64,000 nt of DNA from Blastopirellula marina DSM 3645 (GTDB lineage Bacteria; Planctomycetota; Planctomycetia; Pirellulales; Pirellulaceae), in NCBI RefSeq assembly GCF_000153105.1, contig NZ_CH672376.1, forward strand, positions 968,982 to 1,032,981, read 5' to 3'. The position numbers were made by a program, and so were the translations under genes. The notes under the pieces are model-generated. The model did no database searches. It saw only the letters and a list, made by a program, of their open reading frames with translations, and was not told where the DNA came from. Shown here piece by piece: positions 14,368 through 23,412 of this stretch (positions within the stretch are counted from its first letter, which is position 1; the number at the start of each line of letters is the position of its first letter).

Positions 14368-16008
14368 TCAGCTTGGCTGACGCAGCGGCAACTCCACAAT
14401 AAACCGCGCGCCCGAACTAGAGGGCTCCATGTAGATCCGGCCATGGTGATGTTCGATAATTCGTCGCACAATCGCCAATCCAATGCCGGTGCCGTCCGAT
14501 TTGGGATCGAGCTTTTCGAACAGGCCGAACACCTTCTCATGAAACGCAGGCGGGACTCCAGATCCGTTGTCGGTAACGGTCAGGCGCAGCTGATTGCCTG
14601 CGGTGATCCAGTTGACCCGAATTTTCGGCGCTTCTGGATTTGCGAATTTGGCGGCGTTATCCAGCAGGTTTTGCAACGCTTCGACCAGGCGGATGCGATC
14701 TCCTTCCAGCGTGATCGGATCGCCGTAGGCTTTGAGATCGATTCCGCGCTCCGCCGACTGTAGATCCAAAAAGTGGATCGCTTCCTGGACCAGAGCTTCG
14801 ATCTGGCATTGTTCGGTCGGATTGACGACGCGACCAATGCGAGAAAGTTCGAGCAAGTCGTCCAGCAAGCTGCTCATCGAGGCGCAGCCGCTGGCGATAA
14901 AGTCCATGTCTTCGTGGATCGCGGTTTGATCGCCGCGAGTCAAGTCTTGGCGCAGGGCGCCGACAAAACCGCGAATCGTAATGAGCGGACTCTTCAGGTC
15001 GTGCGAAACGGTGTAGGTGAAGCGTTCCAGCTCGGCGTTGCGGCTTTCGACTTGATTCAGCAGCGATTCGACGGCGCGGCGACTATCGACGATGTAAGAA
15101 ATCATCGCGCCGCAGACCAGTCCAAGTGCGATCAACGCCGAGAAGATGATCGCCGGCATGGCGTATAGTCCTTCGGCCGCGAAACTTTGACTCGCTTCAA
15201 ACGTGACGGTCATCGGCAAATCGTCGAATGTGATCTCCGCGTCGAAATGCCGCGCACAATTGTGCATATGGCGGCCTCTTGGCAGTCGGAGGATCTCCAG
15301 GCCAGCCGAGGAATTCTGTTGAGCGACCACATGAACGCCGAAATTGGGGGGTAGTTTTTCGGCGATCGTACGTTCGATCGATTCCTCGGACGAATAGGCG
15401 ACGACGCATCCAGCCAGATGAACGTTGCCATCGGTGACGGCCGGCGAAACCGGAAAACAGGCGACCAGCCCCGGCCCAGAAAGAGGAAATTGAATTTCGT
15501 CTGAGATCACGTTAATCGTCAGTTCGCGAGTTCGGATCGCGATATCGAGGGTCTCTGCGAACGGTTGATTCCCGGCGATCGAATCTCCTTCGATCCCTGC
15601 TAGCTTGCCTTTTGATTCGGCGAGCACAATGCGCCAGAGTCCGTCTTTGGCGGGGGAACTTTGATCGACGAAAAAGAGCTCATCGACGACGTCGTATTTT
15701 TTCGTTTGCCGCATCCGCGAGACGAAGATGTCCCATTCGCTCTTTTCGACCACTTGGCTCGAGACGAAGAGGGTTTGCGCCCGATCGGCGGCGCTGCGGA
15801 TATCGTCAAACTGCCCTTGGATCGCATTTTCGATCGATCGCTGGTATTCCAAAAAGAGAATCGTCCGGCGACTCTCTTGATAGCGCCAGGTGAACCAGGC
15901 CGCGACCAGCGCAAAGAGGAGGAAGCCGGCGATCACGCACCAGCCGTACCTGTCCAGACGCAATCGGAGTGTCGCTGAATCCGCAGGTTGGGCTGACTGC
16001 TGGTCCAT
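14368..16008 (-). CDS. Membrane sensor histidine kinase with CHASE-like periplasmic domain
   Basis: The 546-residue kinase has a first membrane helix (WCVIAGFLLFALVAAWFTW, about 24-43) and a periplasmic region of about 240 residues. This starts RSIENAIQGQFDDIRSAADR, the pattern of CHASE sensor domains. A second helix follows (AMPAIIFSALIALGLVCGAM). The cytoplasmic part has HisKA with the phospho-accepting His in ERFTYTVSHDLKSPLITIRG and an HATPase domain with DNAAKF, TDNGSGVP and GTGIGLAIV boxes. No receiver is attached and no response regulator is adjacent, so its partner is elsewhere. CHASE domains often sense small ligands such as cytokinin-like compounds; the ligand here is unknown. It converges with the DUF1559 unit. 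Confidence 0.88.
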   Translation of the reverse strand: MDQQSAQPADSATLRLRLDRYGWCVIAGFLLFALVAAWFTWRYQESRRTILFLEYQRSIENAIQGQFDDIRSAADRAQTLFVSSQVVEKSEWDIFVSRMRQTKKYDVVDELFFVDQSSPAKDGLWRIVLAESKGKLAGIEGDSIAGNQPFAETLDIAIRTRELTINVISDEIQFPLSGPGLVACFPVSPAVTDGNVHLAGCVVAYSSEESIERTIAEKLPPNFGVHVVAQQNSSAGLEILRLPRGRHMHNCARHFDAEITFDDLPMTVTFEASQSFAAEGLYAMPAIIFSALIALGLVCGAMISYIVDSRRAVESLLNQVESRNAELERFTYTVSHDLKSPLITIRGFVGALRQDLTRGDQTAIHEDMDFIASGCASMSSLLDDLLELSRIGRVVNPTEQCQIEALVQEAIHFLDLQSAERGIDLKAYGDPITLEGDRIRLVEALQNLLDNAAKFANPEAPKIRVNWITAGNQLRLTVTDNGSGVPPAFHEKVFGLFEKLDPKSDGTGIGLAIVRRIIEHHHGRIYMEPSSSGARFIVELPLRQPS

Positions 16009-16113
16009 CGAAAAGCGTCCACAACGACAAGTTGAATTTCGAGCGACGCCTCCGCCGGTTGCGCTCCAATAGGATCTTATTGTATGGCTAAATGGGGGAT
16101 GCTGATAGCGCAG

Positions 16114-16144
16114 AAAAAAAAACGCTTCCGTCGCCGGAAGCGTT
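16114..16144 (-). terminator. Rho-independent terminator of the flagellar operon
   Basis: A perfect 10-base-pair stem (16121-16130, AACGCTTCCG, with 16135-16144) has a 4-base loop. A run of nine A at 16114-16122 reads as U on the minus-strand transcript. It follows the fliA-type sigma gene. Confidence 0.9.
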
Positions 16145-16174
16145 GCTGGTTTTTACCGTTTAGCGGGGGAAGCT

Positions 16175-16960
16175 TTAGACGACGCCGAACTCCGGTCGAC
16201 GACGGCCTAGTTGCGATTGCAGACGTTGCACGATGCTGCTGTGCATCTGGCTCACGCGGCTTTCGCTCAGGTCGAGGGTCGCCCCGATTTCCTTCATCGT
16301 CAACTCTTCATAGTAGTAGAGGATGATGATGAGCCGCTCGTTGCGGTTCAGGCCTTTGGTGACCAAACGCATCAGATCGTTTTTCTGGATCCGGCGCGTA
16401 GGATCTTCCCCTTTGATGTCTTCGAGAATATCAATCTCGCGAACATCTTTATAGCTGTCAGTCTCATACCATTTTTTGTTGAGACTGATTAACCCTACGG
16501 CATTCGCGTCGGAGATCATTTTCTCCAGTTCTTTAACGCTCATGCCCATGTGGGCGGACAATTCAATTTCGGTCGGCTGTCTGCCGAACTTCGCTTCGAG
16601 CTGTTTGTTCGCTTCGTTCAGCTTGCTCGCTTTCGAGCGCACCAAACGAGGAACCCAGTCCATCGTGCGCAGTTCGTCCAGCATTGCGCCGCGAATACGC
16701 GGTACGCAATACGTTTCGAACTTCACGCCGCGGGACATGTCGAACGCGTCGATCGCGTCCATCAAGCCAAAGACTCCCGCCGAAATCAGGTCGTCAAGTT
16801 CGACCCCTTCCGGCAAGCGAGCCCAAATTCTTTCGCCGTTGTATTTCACCAGCGGCAGATATCGCTCAACAAGACGGTTACGTAATTCCTTACGCGTCTG
16901 GTCTTCCTTGTAGGACTTCCAGACTTCCGCAATGTCGTCGACTGCTGTGGTTGTCGCCAT
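16175..16960 (-). CDS. fliA: RNA polymerase sigma factor of the FliA/WhiG (sigma-28) class
   Basis: The 261-residue protein has sigma region 2 (LPLVKYNGERIWARLPEGVE and GLMDAIDAFDMSRGVKFETY), region 3 (LNEANKQLEAKFGRQPTEIE) and region 4 (LSESRVSQMHSSIVQRLQSQ). The R-G-V-K-F-E-T-Y-C and MLDELR-MDWVPR signatures are those of flagellar sigma-28. It would direct late flagellar and motility genes. A strong GGAGG precedes the ATG. It is the last gene of the flhA-flhF-flhG-like-small protein order on this strand, followed by a terminator. No anti-sigma FlgM gene is seen here. Confidence 0.92.
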   Translation of the reverse strand: MATTTAVDDIAEVWKSYKEDQTRKELRNRLVERYLPLVKYNGERIWARLPEGVELDDLISAGVFGLMDAIDAFDMSRGVKFETYCVPRIRGAMLDELRTMDWVPRLVRSKASKLNEANKQLEAKFGRQPTEIELSAHMGMSVKELEKMISDANAVGLISLNKKWYETDSYKDVREIDILEDIKGEDPTRRIQKNDLMRLVTKGLNRNERLIIILYYYEELTMKEIGATLDLSESRVSQMHSSIVQRLQSQLGRRRPEFGVV

Positions 16961-17142
16961 GCAATCCTCCGTGAAACGCCGTCAATGGCTACGTTTCGTG
17001 AGATCCTTCTCGTTTCGCCTGAATCCTTCAGGACCCGCGTTTTACAGCGGTCTCGCCGCAAAACCTACGCCGGTATGATTGCTCAAAACCGTCGGTTGGC
17101 GCTGATTCGCCGCGTCCCTCCGCAGTGGACGTGGAAGCGAAT

Positions 17143-17409
17143 TTACGCCGCCGCACTTCCAGAGCTGTCGCTCTCCGCTTGCAACTCGCGTTGCAATTTC
17201 TCCAGCTCTTGGTTGACTCGCTCGCGAACCGATTCGTCAACGATACGCTCCGCAGCGCCGCCGATGAACCAGCCTGTGGCCGCAAATAACGCCAACGCAA
17301 CGCACGCGATTTGAAGGGTCGATTCGATCCCACCAAAGTCAAGGAATCCACGCACCATGACTGTGATGAATGCGATAAGGCCCAGGACGCCCGCGTAGTT
17401 GCGCGCCAT
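17143..17409 (-). CDS. Small two-helix membrane protein in the flagellar operon
   Basis: The 88-residue ORF has two hydrophobic segments, YAGVLGLIAFITVMVRGFLD and IACVALALFAATGWFIGG. A charged amphipathic tail follows (ERVNQELEKLQRELQAES) that should form a short coiled coil. I recognise no family. It sits between the FlhG-like ATPase and the sigma-28 gene on the same strand, with gaps of about 190 and 180 bases, so it could have its own promoter. The ribosome site is weak. A conserved position next to fliA would suggest a motility role, but that is only contextual. Confidence 0.65.
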   Translation of the reverse strand: MARNYAGVLGLIAFITVMVRGFLDFGGIESTLQIACVALALFAATGWFIGGAAERIVDESVRERVNQELEKLQRELQAESDSSGSAAA

Positions 17410-17597
17410 CTTGCGTTCGGTCTATTTTGTTGACGTGATTCGCGAGTCCAATCCGCCGCATGCGTACGCGGCGTTACATCTAGGTATCGGCGTCGTCTAC
17501 TTTGATATTCAGCCGAATTTTCCGATTGAAGCGAAGTCGTCAAAAAAACTCGCGTTGCGGCAAGGCATGCTGTCATGTCACTGCTAGCCTTTCTTTA

Positions 17598-18455
17598 CTA
17601 CGCCGCGCGGCGATCAAGTTGTTTGGTGGGTGCGTCGAATACAAGCGACGAAAGTCGCTGGGCGATGTTCGCCAAGTCGCCGGCTACCGCCGATTGCGGA
17701 TAACGAACGCTAAACGCGTCGCACGAAGCTTGCGCCGCGCCGACCTCTAACGCATGTCGCACCGCGCCGACTCCGATCGCGGCGGCGCCAGCATGACGCT
17801 GACAGACGCGATTAAAGCCGGCGATGATTGGTTCTTCTGGCTGCGCCGCCGAGACCCGGTTCAACAGCAGCCCAAAGTTCGCTCGCGGCGCCGACTCGAG
17901 TAAGTGTCGCACCGCCGCGTACCCGGCCGTCAATGAGCTGCGAGCCGAACAAGCGGTGAGGACGAAATGTTCGGCGCGGCGCCACAAAATCTCGGTGAGC
18001 GGGGTCGGGCGACTGCCGGCGTCGATTAGCACGACGTCGGCATGACGGCCAAGCCGCTGCAATTGATCGGTCAAACGCTGGAGCGACTGCGGCCGGATCG
18101 CATGGAGCGAACCGGTTTCGGCATGCGTCGGCAGCAACAAAGCGCCGTGGGCGCCGGGGAGCAACGATTCGTGCAAGTCGACTCGTGAGTTGGCGAGATC
18201 GCTAATGGAAGCGACGGCGCCTTGTCCGCACAACTGAGCCAGTCCGTCGCTCTCGAAATCGAGATCGACGATCACCACGCGACGTCCCGACTCGGCGATC
18301 ACAGCGCCCACATTCAGGCACAGCGTCGTCACGCCGGCGCGACGCTCAGCGCCGTAGATCACGGCGAGCGGTACGTTGGGCGTAATCGCGGAGTTCGAGT
18401 TTTGACGCGCGAGCATTCGTAGTAACGAAGCTTGGTCAGGAAAATGACGGTCCAT
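17598..18455 (-). CDS. FlhG/FleN-like MinD-family ATPase with an altered P-loop
   Basis: The 285-residue protein lies 29 bases after flhF, the normal place of flhG (also called fleN/ylxH), which sets flagellar number and position. The MinD/ParA fold is visible: a P-loop region at 35-44, the switch strand RRVVIVDLDFESDGLAQLCG and ADVVLIDAGSRPTP. The P-loop reads GAERRAGVTT instead of KGGVGKT, so both the signature lysine and the main P-loop lysine are missing. The DxD and DAGS strands are kept. It may bind nucleotide weakly or work as a non-hydrolysing partner of FlhF. Residues C-terminal to 230 are poorly conserved by eye. Confidence 0.75.
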   Translation of the reverse strand: MDRHFPDQASLLRMLARQNSNSAITPNVPLAVIYGAERRAGVTTLCLNVGAVIAESGRRVVIVDLDFESDGLAQLCGQGAVASISDLANSRVDLHESLLPGAHGALLLPTHAETGSLHAIRPQSLQRLTDQLQRLGRHADVVLIDAGSRPTPLTEILWRRAEHFVLTACSARSSLTAGYAAVRHLLESAPRANFGLLLNRVSAAQPEEPIIAGFNRVCQRHAGAAAIGVGAVRHALEVGAAQASCDAFSVRYPQSAVAGDLANIAQRLSSLVFDAPTKQLDRRAA

Positions 18456-18484
18456 ACGAGTCGTATTCGGGAGTGGCTCAGAGG

Positions 18485-19663
18485 TTAAATCAATTGTTTG
18501 GCGAGTTCATCCGCCGAGGCGACGGCGATCGAATGCGGCACGTCTTGTCCGTGCGTGACATAGCTGATCGGCAGCGTCGTACGGTTTATCAGGTTAAACA
18601 TCGCTCCGAGCGTTTCCACTTCATCCAGTTTGGTGGCGATCAACGCCGTGGGGTCAATCGAAGCGAAACGGCGTTCCGCTTCTTGCAGCGATCGATTGCC
18701 GGTGGTCGCTGACAGCAACAGATAACGAGCGTCGGTTTCTGCGGCTCGCAGCACCGAATGCAACTGTTGCAGTTGCACGGCGTCGCGCGGGCTACGTCCG
18801 GCGGTGTCTATGAAAATGCGATCGCAGCCAGCCAGGTGATCGACGGCGTCTCGCATCTCGCTAGGAGAGGAAACGACCTGCATCGGCAGATCCATGATCT
18901 CGGCGTAGGCCTGCAGTTGGTCGACGGCGGCGATCCGATAGGTGTCGATCGTGATCAGGCCGACGCGTAACTTTTGCGTAAATTTGGCGCGAGCCGCCAG
19001 TTTGGCGATCGTCGTCGTTTTGCCGACGCCGGTCGGACCGACCAACGCGATACGAAGCGGGCCGCGACGCGGATCTTCCAGGTCGTTCCCAATCCGAAAG
19101 GTGGCGGCGATGATTTGATGCAGCCGCTGACGTAAGTCACGCTCATGCGTGACGGCGGCGATTTCTTCCAGGTGACCCGCTAGTTGGGCGGCGATCTGGG
19201 GAGCGACTTCCGCCGCGATCAACTCGTCATGCAGACGAGCGACGACCGGCGAGTAACTTCGCAGCGAGCCGCCGGCGTAGTTGGCCAATGCGTCCAGGAT
19301 CGATTCTCCCTGATCGTCGACCAGCCCTTCGGCCAAGCGTTGCGTGTGATCTTCGGCGTCGGCCGGATGTTGCGGCGTCTCTGCAGGAGCGTCAGCGGGA
19401 AGTTCCAGCTCAAAGCGACGCTTGATGAACTCTTCGTGAGTCGACTGCGTCGTTTCTTCCGCCGGGGCTTCGATGTTGAAGCGGCTCTTTACCGGCACGC
19501 TGGCCGATGCGGCTAGTTCAATCTCGCGACCGCCTAACAGGCCCGCGATTCCCCGTTTGGGCGCGATGCGAGTATGCAAAACGGCGGCGTCGGGCCCCAG
19601 CTCTTTTCGAATGAGCTCGAGCGCTTCCGGCATCGATTTAGCGCGAAATGTTTTGATGTCCAT
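18485..19663 (-). CDS. flhF: Flagellar biosynthesis SRP-like GTPase FlhF
   Basis: The 392-residue protein opens with MDIKTFRAKSMPEALELIRK, the conserved start of FlhF, then a Glu/Ala-rich linker. The SRP-type NG GTPase domain follows: G1 LVGPTGVGKTTTIAKLAARA (about 205), G2/G3 LITIDTYRIAAVDQLQAYAE and IFIDTAGRSPRD, and the specificity element TKLDEVETLG. FlhF is a membrane-associated GTPase that places the flagellum at the cell pole and interacts with FlhA and FlhG. It begins eight bases after the flhA stop and precedes the FlhG-like gene, the classical gene order. Confidence 0.93.
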   Translation of the reverse strand: MDIKTFRAKSMPEALELIRKELGPDAAVLHTRIAPKRGIAGLLGGREIELAASASVPVKSRFNIEAPAEETTQSTHEEFIKRRFELELPADAPAETPQHPADAEDHTQRLAEGLVDDQGESILDALANYAGGSLRSYSPVVARLHDELIAAEVAPQIAAQLAGHLEEIAAVTHERDLRQRLHQIIAATFRIGNDLEDPRRGPLRIALVGPTGVGKTTTIAKLAARAKFTQKLRVGLITIDTYRIAAVDQLQAYAEIMDLPMQVVSSPSEMRDAVDHLAGCDRIFIDTAGRSPRDAVQLQQLHSVLRAAETDARYLLLSATTGNRSLQEAERRFASIDPTALIATKLDEVETLGAMFNLINRTTLPISYVTHGQDVPHSIAVASADELAKQLI

Positions 19664-19671
19664 GGTGATGT

Positions 19672-21759
19672 CTATTTACCCGGTACGATGTCGCTGATGA
19701 TGCCGACCGATTCGATCAGCGTATCGCGGGTGACTTCGTTGTGGCTGAGCACAATCAAATCAGGAATGTGATTCATGGTGAGTTGTTTGAGCGCAGGACG
19801 AATCTGCGGGTTGACCAGCACGATCGGCGGCTTGCCGACGGCGAGCAGCTTTTCAATTCCCGCCGCGACCGCACGACAGGTCAGTTCGATCGCTTGCGGC
19901 GACATGCGAGCATAGGGGCCTCGTTCGGTGTCGATTCCGGCGGCGATGCGATCCTGCATCGCCGGATCCAACGGCACGACGAACATCTTGTTCTCGCGGT
20001 CGCGATATTTGGTGCAGATGGTTCGCGCCAAACGATGACGAACAAATTCGGTCAGCCAGATCGCATCTTTGGTGCGTCCGGCATGATCGCCGAGCGTTTC
20101 CAAAATGATCGCCAGCTGGCGAATCGGCACTTCTTCTCGCAGCAGGTTGTGCAGCACCGCTTGCACGTCGCCCAGCTTCATGACGCCGGGGATCAGCTCG
20201 TCGACGACGGCCGGCGATTCAAGTTTCAAATCGTCCAGCAAATGTTTGGTCGCGTCGCGCGTCAGCAACTCGTCAGCATGCTTCTTGGCGACTCGTTGCA
20301 AGTGCGTGGCCAATACCGACGACGGCTCGACGATCGTATAGCCCAGCATCTCGGCTTGCGGACGCAAACCAGGCTCGATCCAGACGGCCGGTTGGTTGTA
20401 GGCCGGATCACGCGTCGGCTCGCCAGGTAAGTTGCCTTGCGAGTTGGGACCAGTGATCGCGAGCAGGCGATCGGGATAGATCGTATTTTCGGCGACGGTA
20501 TTGTTGGTGATCTTGATGCGGTACTGGTTTTCGTGCAGGCGCATATTGTCGCGGATTCGCACCTTCGGCAGGATGATCCCAACTTCGGTCGCGACATTCT
20601 GACGAACGCCGGTAACGCGATGCAGCAAATCGCCGCCGCGGTCAGGCGCCGCCAAGCGAACCAAACCGACGCCCAGTTCCATCTCCATGGGATCGATCGA
20701 GAGATAGTCCTCGATGCGATCTTCTTTCTTGGCCGCTTTCTCTTGATCTTGTTTCTTGGTTTCCGCCGTCTGCTTGTCAGCTTCGTCTTGGCGGTCTTGC
20801 TTCTTGATAAAGAAGGCGATCCCCAAACAGCCGCCGCACAAAGTGAGGAGCGGGATCGTCGGCAAGCCGGTGAAGACCAGCAGCCCCAAGAACGCGCCAG
20901 CGACAATCAAAGCCGGCGGCCGTGACAAGAGTTGCTGGACGAACTCGAGCGGCAGGTTGGTCTTTTGACTGCTGCGCGTGACCAGCAAACCGGCCGCGAG
21001 CGAAATCAAGAACGCCGGCACTTGGCTAACCAGTCCATCGCCGATTGTCAGCTTGGTGTAAACTTCGGCCGCTTCGGCCAAGCTCATGCCGGCTTGGAGG
21101 CCGATGATGAAGCCGCCGACGATATTGATCAACGTAATGATGATGCCGGCGATCGCGTCGCCGCGCACAAACTTGCTGGCGCCGTCCATCGCCCCAAAGA
21201 AGTCGGCCTGTTGCGTGATCTCGCTGCGGCGTGCTTGGGCTTCGTGTTCGTCGATAATCCCGGCGTTCAAGTCGGCGTCGATCGCCATCTGGCGACCAGG
21301 CATGCCGTCCAACGCAAACCGGGCGGCGACTTCACTAATACGCGTAGCGCCTTTGGTGATCACCATGAATTGAATCACGATGATGATAATAAAGATAATG
21401 ATGCCGACCGCTATCTTATCTCCCGCGACAAATTCGCCGAAGCTTTCGATCACGCCGCCGGCCGCGTCCATTCCGTCTTCGGCCGCTTTGGTCAAAATCA
21501 ACCGGGTCGTCGCCACGTTCAACACCAAGCGGGCGAGCGTCGTCGCTAACAGCAGCGATGGAAAGACGTTGAACTCCAGCGGCGTCTGCACATAGATCGT
21601 CGTCAATAGAATGATCACGCCGGCCGTGATATTGGCCGTCAGCAACAAGTTCATGAGCCAATTCGGCAGCGGCACCAAAATCACCAGCACGCTGGCGATA
21701 ATGCCGACCGGCAAAATCAGATCTCGAATTCGTTCCAACGCAGGCAGCACGTCAATCAT
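19672..21759 (-). CDS. flhA: Flagellar type III export gate protein FlhA
   Basis: About 695 residues from the ATG at 21759. The N-terminal half has eight membrane helices (ILPVGIIASVLVILVPLPNW; NITAGVIILLTTIYVQTPLE; IAVGIIIFIIIIVIQFMVIT). The FHIPEP-type loop reads EVAARFALDGMPGRQMAIDA, DLNAGIIDEHEAQARRSEIT. The cytoplasmic half holds the chaperone-binding domain (VWIEPGLRPQAEMLGYTIVE; LAIILETLGDHAGRTKDAIW). It forms the proton-driven gate of the flagellar export apparatus. A TTG at 21864 in the same frame would add 35 unconserved residues; the ATG start fits the family better. A Lys/Glu/Gln-rich insert at about 340-370 is unusual. First gene of the visible flagellar operon. Confidence 0.93.
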   Translation of the reverse strand: MIDVLPALERIRDLILPVGIIASVLVILVPLPNWLMNLLLTANITAGVIILLTTIYVQTPLEFNVFPSLLLATTLARLVLNVATTRLILTKAAEDGMDAAGGVIESFGEFVAGDKIAVGIIIFIIIIVIQFMVITKGATRISEVAARFALDGMPGRQMAIDADLNAGIIDEHEAQARRSEITQQADFFGAMDGASKFVRGDAIAGIIITLINIVGGFIIGLQAGMSLAEAAEVYTKLTIGDGLVSQVPAFLISLAAGLLVTRSSQKTNLPLEFVQQLLSRPPALIVAGAFLGLLVFTGLPTIPLLTLCGGCLGIAFFIKKQDRQDEADKQTAETKKQDQEKAAKKEDRIEDYLSIDPMEMELGVGLVRLAAPDRGGDLLHRVTGVRQNVATEVGIILPKVRIRDNMRLHENQYRIKITNNTVAENTIYPDRLLAITGPNSQGNLPGEPTRDPAYNQPAVWIEPGLRPQAEMLGYTIVEPSSVLATHLQRVAKKHADELLTRDATKHLLDDLKLESPAVVDELIPGVMKLGDVQAVLHNLLREEVPIRQLAIILETLGDHAGRTKDAIWLTEFVRHRLARTICTKYRDRENKMFVVPLDPAMQDRIAAGIDTERGPYARMSPQAIELTCRAVAAGIEKLLAVGKPPIVLVNPQIRPALKQLTMNHIPDLIVLSHNEVTRDTLIESVGIISDIVPGK

Positions 21760-22015
21760 TCCGTAAAAGGACGAAGGGAGCGCCGCGGAGACGCCTTCTC
21801 CGCGTGAAGTGGGGCGAAAACTACTGAAATCGGTAGTTCGAGTCCAGGCCGATAAAGCGAGCAAAGTCGTTGACGCTGCTATGTTTATCGTGTCAATGGC
21901 GACTTGTTCGGGAAATTGCCCTGGTCGATCAGAAATGCCCCCAGCGCGAAAGCAAAAATTTCAGCTACGATAGAAGGTTTCCGCCCCGCTTCCGCTTGCT
22001 GCTTAGGACTGACCG

Positions 22016-23191
22016 TTGACCGATCCCGCCGCGAAACCGCCCCGCAAACAGAAAGCGAACGCCTATCCTTGGTACAGCCCGCGAATTTGGCATGGGATGC
22101 GATTTCGTCCCTGGATGCGGTTGCTAGCAAGACATCATTTCGCGCTGCATCCGCTGCGCATCGGCATGGCGGTATTGGTAACGCCGTTTACGGTGTTCAA
22201 CAGTCTGGCCTACCGACTGCAGCTAGCACTGCATGGCGAAAAGATCGCCGCAGCGACTCCACATACGCCGATGGTTTTTATTGTCGGACACTGGCGCAGC
22301 GGAACGACCTTCCTGCATGAGTTGATGTCGCTGGACGAAGCTTATACGTCGCCGAGCACCATACAGTGCTTTGGGCCGTGCCAGTTTCTGTTGATAGGAG
22401 ACTTCGTCAGTCGCTGGTTCAATTTCATCATGCCCAGCACGCGACCGATGGACAATATGAAGGTCGGCTGGAGCAAGCCGCAGGAAGATGAGTTCGCGCT
22501 GCTCGCCTTAGGAGCGCCTTCTCCTTATTACCGCATGGCGTTTCCCGACCATCCCGCCGAAGGGACCGAGTTCCTCGACATGGAAGGGATCGACGAGGCT
22601 GATCTCGCCAAGTGGCGCGAAACGCTCGATCAGTTCGTGCGGATGATCACCGTCCAGCGCGACAAACCGATCATCCTCAAATCGCCGACGCATACCGGCC
22701 GGATCGGTCTGCTGTCTGAAATGTATCCCGACGCCAAGTTCATTCATATTGCCCGTAATCCGCTGGAAGTCTTTGCATCGACCGAGCGACTGTGGCAAAC
22801 GATGGACGAAATTCAATCGTTCCAACATCCGAAAAATCCCCAGTATCGCCAGTACATCTTTGACTGCTTCGATCGGATGTACGGCGGCTATTTTCGGGAT
22901 GTCGACAAACTGGGCCCCGATCGGCTGGTCGAAACGCGGTACGAAGATATCGTGGCCGATCCCGTCGGAGAACTAGAAAAGATCTACGCCGCACTCGGGC
23001 TGGGAGACTTTGAGCAGGTCCGTCCCCAAATGGAAGCAGCGACCGCCGAGAGTCGCTCGTTTCAACGCAACAAGCACCAGATGGAAGATGATCTGGCCGC
23101 CGAAATCTATCGCCGTTGGAGTCAATACTTCGAACGCTACGGCTATGCGGCGGATGGGACGTTGGTGGAAGAGAAGCCGAAAGCGGAGTGA
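22016..23191 (+). CDS. Sulfotransferase (PAPS-dependent, Sulfotransfer_3-like)
   Basis: The 391-residue protein has the two PAPS-binding elements. The 5'-phosphosulfate loop is FIVGHWRSGTTFLHELM (about 88-104) and the 3'-phosphate element is KFIHIARNPLEVFAST with Arg and Ser placed as usual. It would transfer sulfate from PAPS to a hydroxyl or amine of a carbohydrate or lipid. I use the TTG at 22016 because AYPWYSPRIWHG, which precedes the first ATG (22097), is conserved in planctomycete members, and TAGGACTGACC gives a possible ribosome site. The gene stands alone. Planctomycetes carry many sulfotransferases and sulfatases, in line with marine polysaccharide use. Confidence 0.9.
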   Translation: MTDPAAKPPRKQKANAYPWYSPRIWHGMRFRPWMRLLARHHFALHPLRIGMAVLVTPFTVFNSLAYRLQLALHGEKIAAATPHTPMVFIVGHWRSGTTFLHELMSLDEAYTSPSTIQCFGPCQFLLIGDFVSRWFNFIMPSTRPMDNMKVGWSKPQEDEFALLALGAPSPYYRMAFPDHPAEGTEFLDMEGIDEADLAKWRETLDQFVRMITVQRDKPIILKSPTHTGRIGLLSEMYPDAKFIHIARNPLEVFASTERLWQTMDEIQSFQHPKNPQYRQYIFDCFDRMYGGYFRDVDKLGPDRLVETRYEDIVADPVGELEKIYAALGLGDFEQVRPQMEAATAESRSFQRNKHQMEDDLAAEIYRRWSQYFERYGYAADGTLVEEKPKAE

Positions 23192-23235
23192 AAGCAGCTT
23201 TCGCAATTAACACAGAATTAAGTGGATATCAAAGT

Positions 23236-23412
23236 CTACTCCGACTGGCCTTCATTTCGTATCGCACGAGGCACAGAATTAGTTCGTAGCGAAGAAGCTT
23301 CCAGTACTCCCTGTTTCCAGGCCGGCATTTTCGCAACAACGCTTTCTGCTTTAGCGAGAAAAGTAAGGATTTCTTTGTTCGGTTCTAACCGAATTTTATT
23401 CTTTTCACTCAT
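23236..23412 (-). CDS. 58-codon small ORF overlapping the end of the deaminase gene
   Basis: The ORF begins MSEKNKIRLEPNKEILTFLA and continues with KMPAWKQGVLEAS, a compact basic/amphipathic sequence with one aromatic core. The ATG at 23412 overlaps the last codons of the deaminase gene (ATGAGTGA); a second ATG two codons upstream (23418) is also possible. AGGGGAG is nine bases before the downstream ATG and only three before the upstream one, so I choose the downstream one. Composition is A+T-rich like the deaminase gene. No family is recognised. Tight coupling suggests it works with, or restrains, the deaminase (inference). Confidence 0.65.
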   Translation of the reverse strand: MSEKNKIRLEPNKEILTFLAKAESVVAKMPAWKQGVLEASSLRTNSVPRAIRNEGQSE

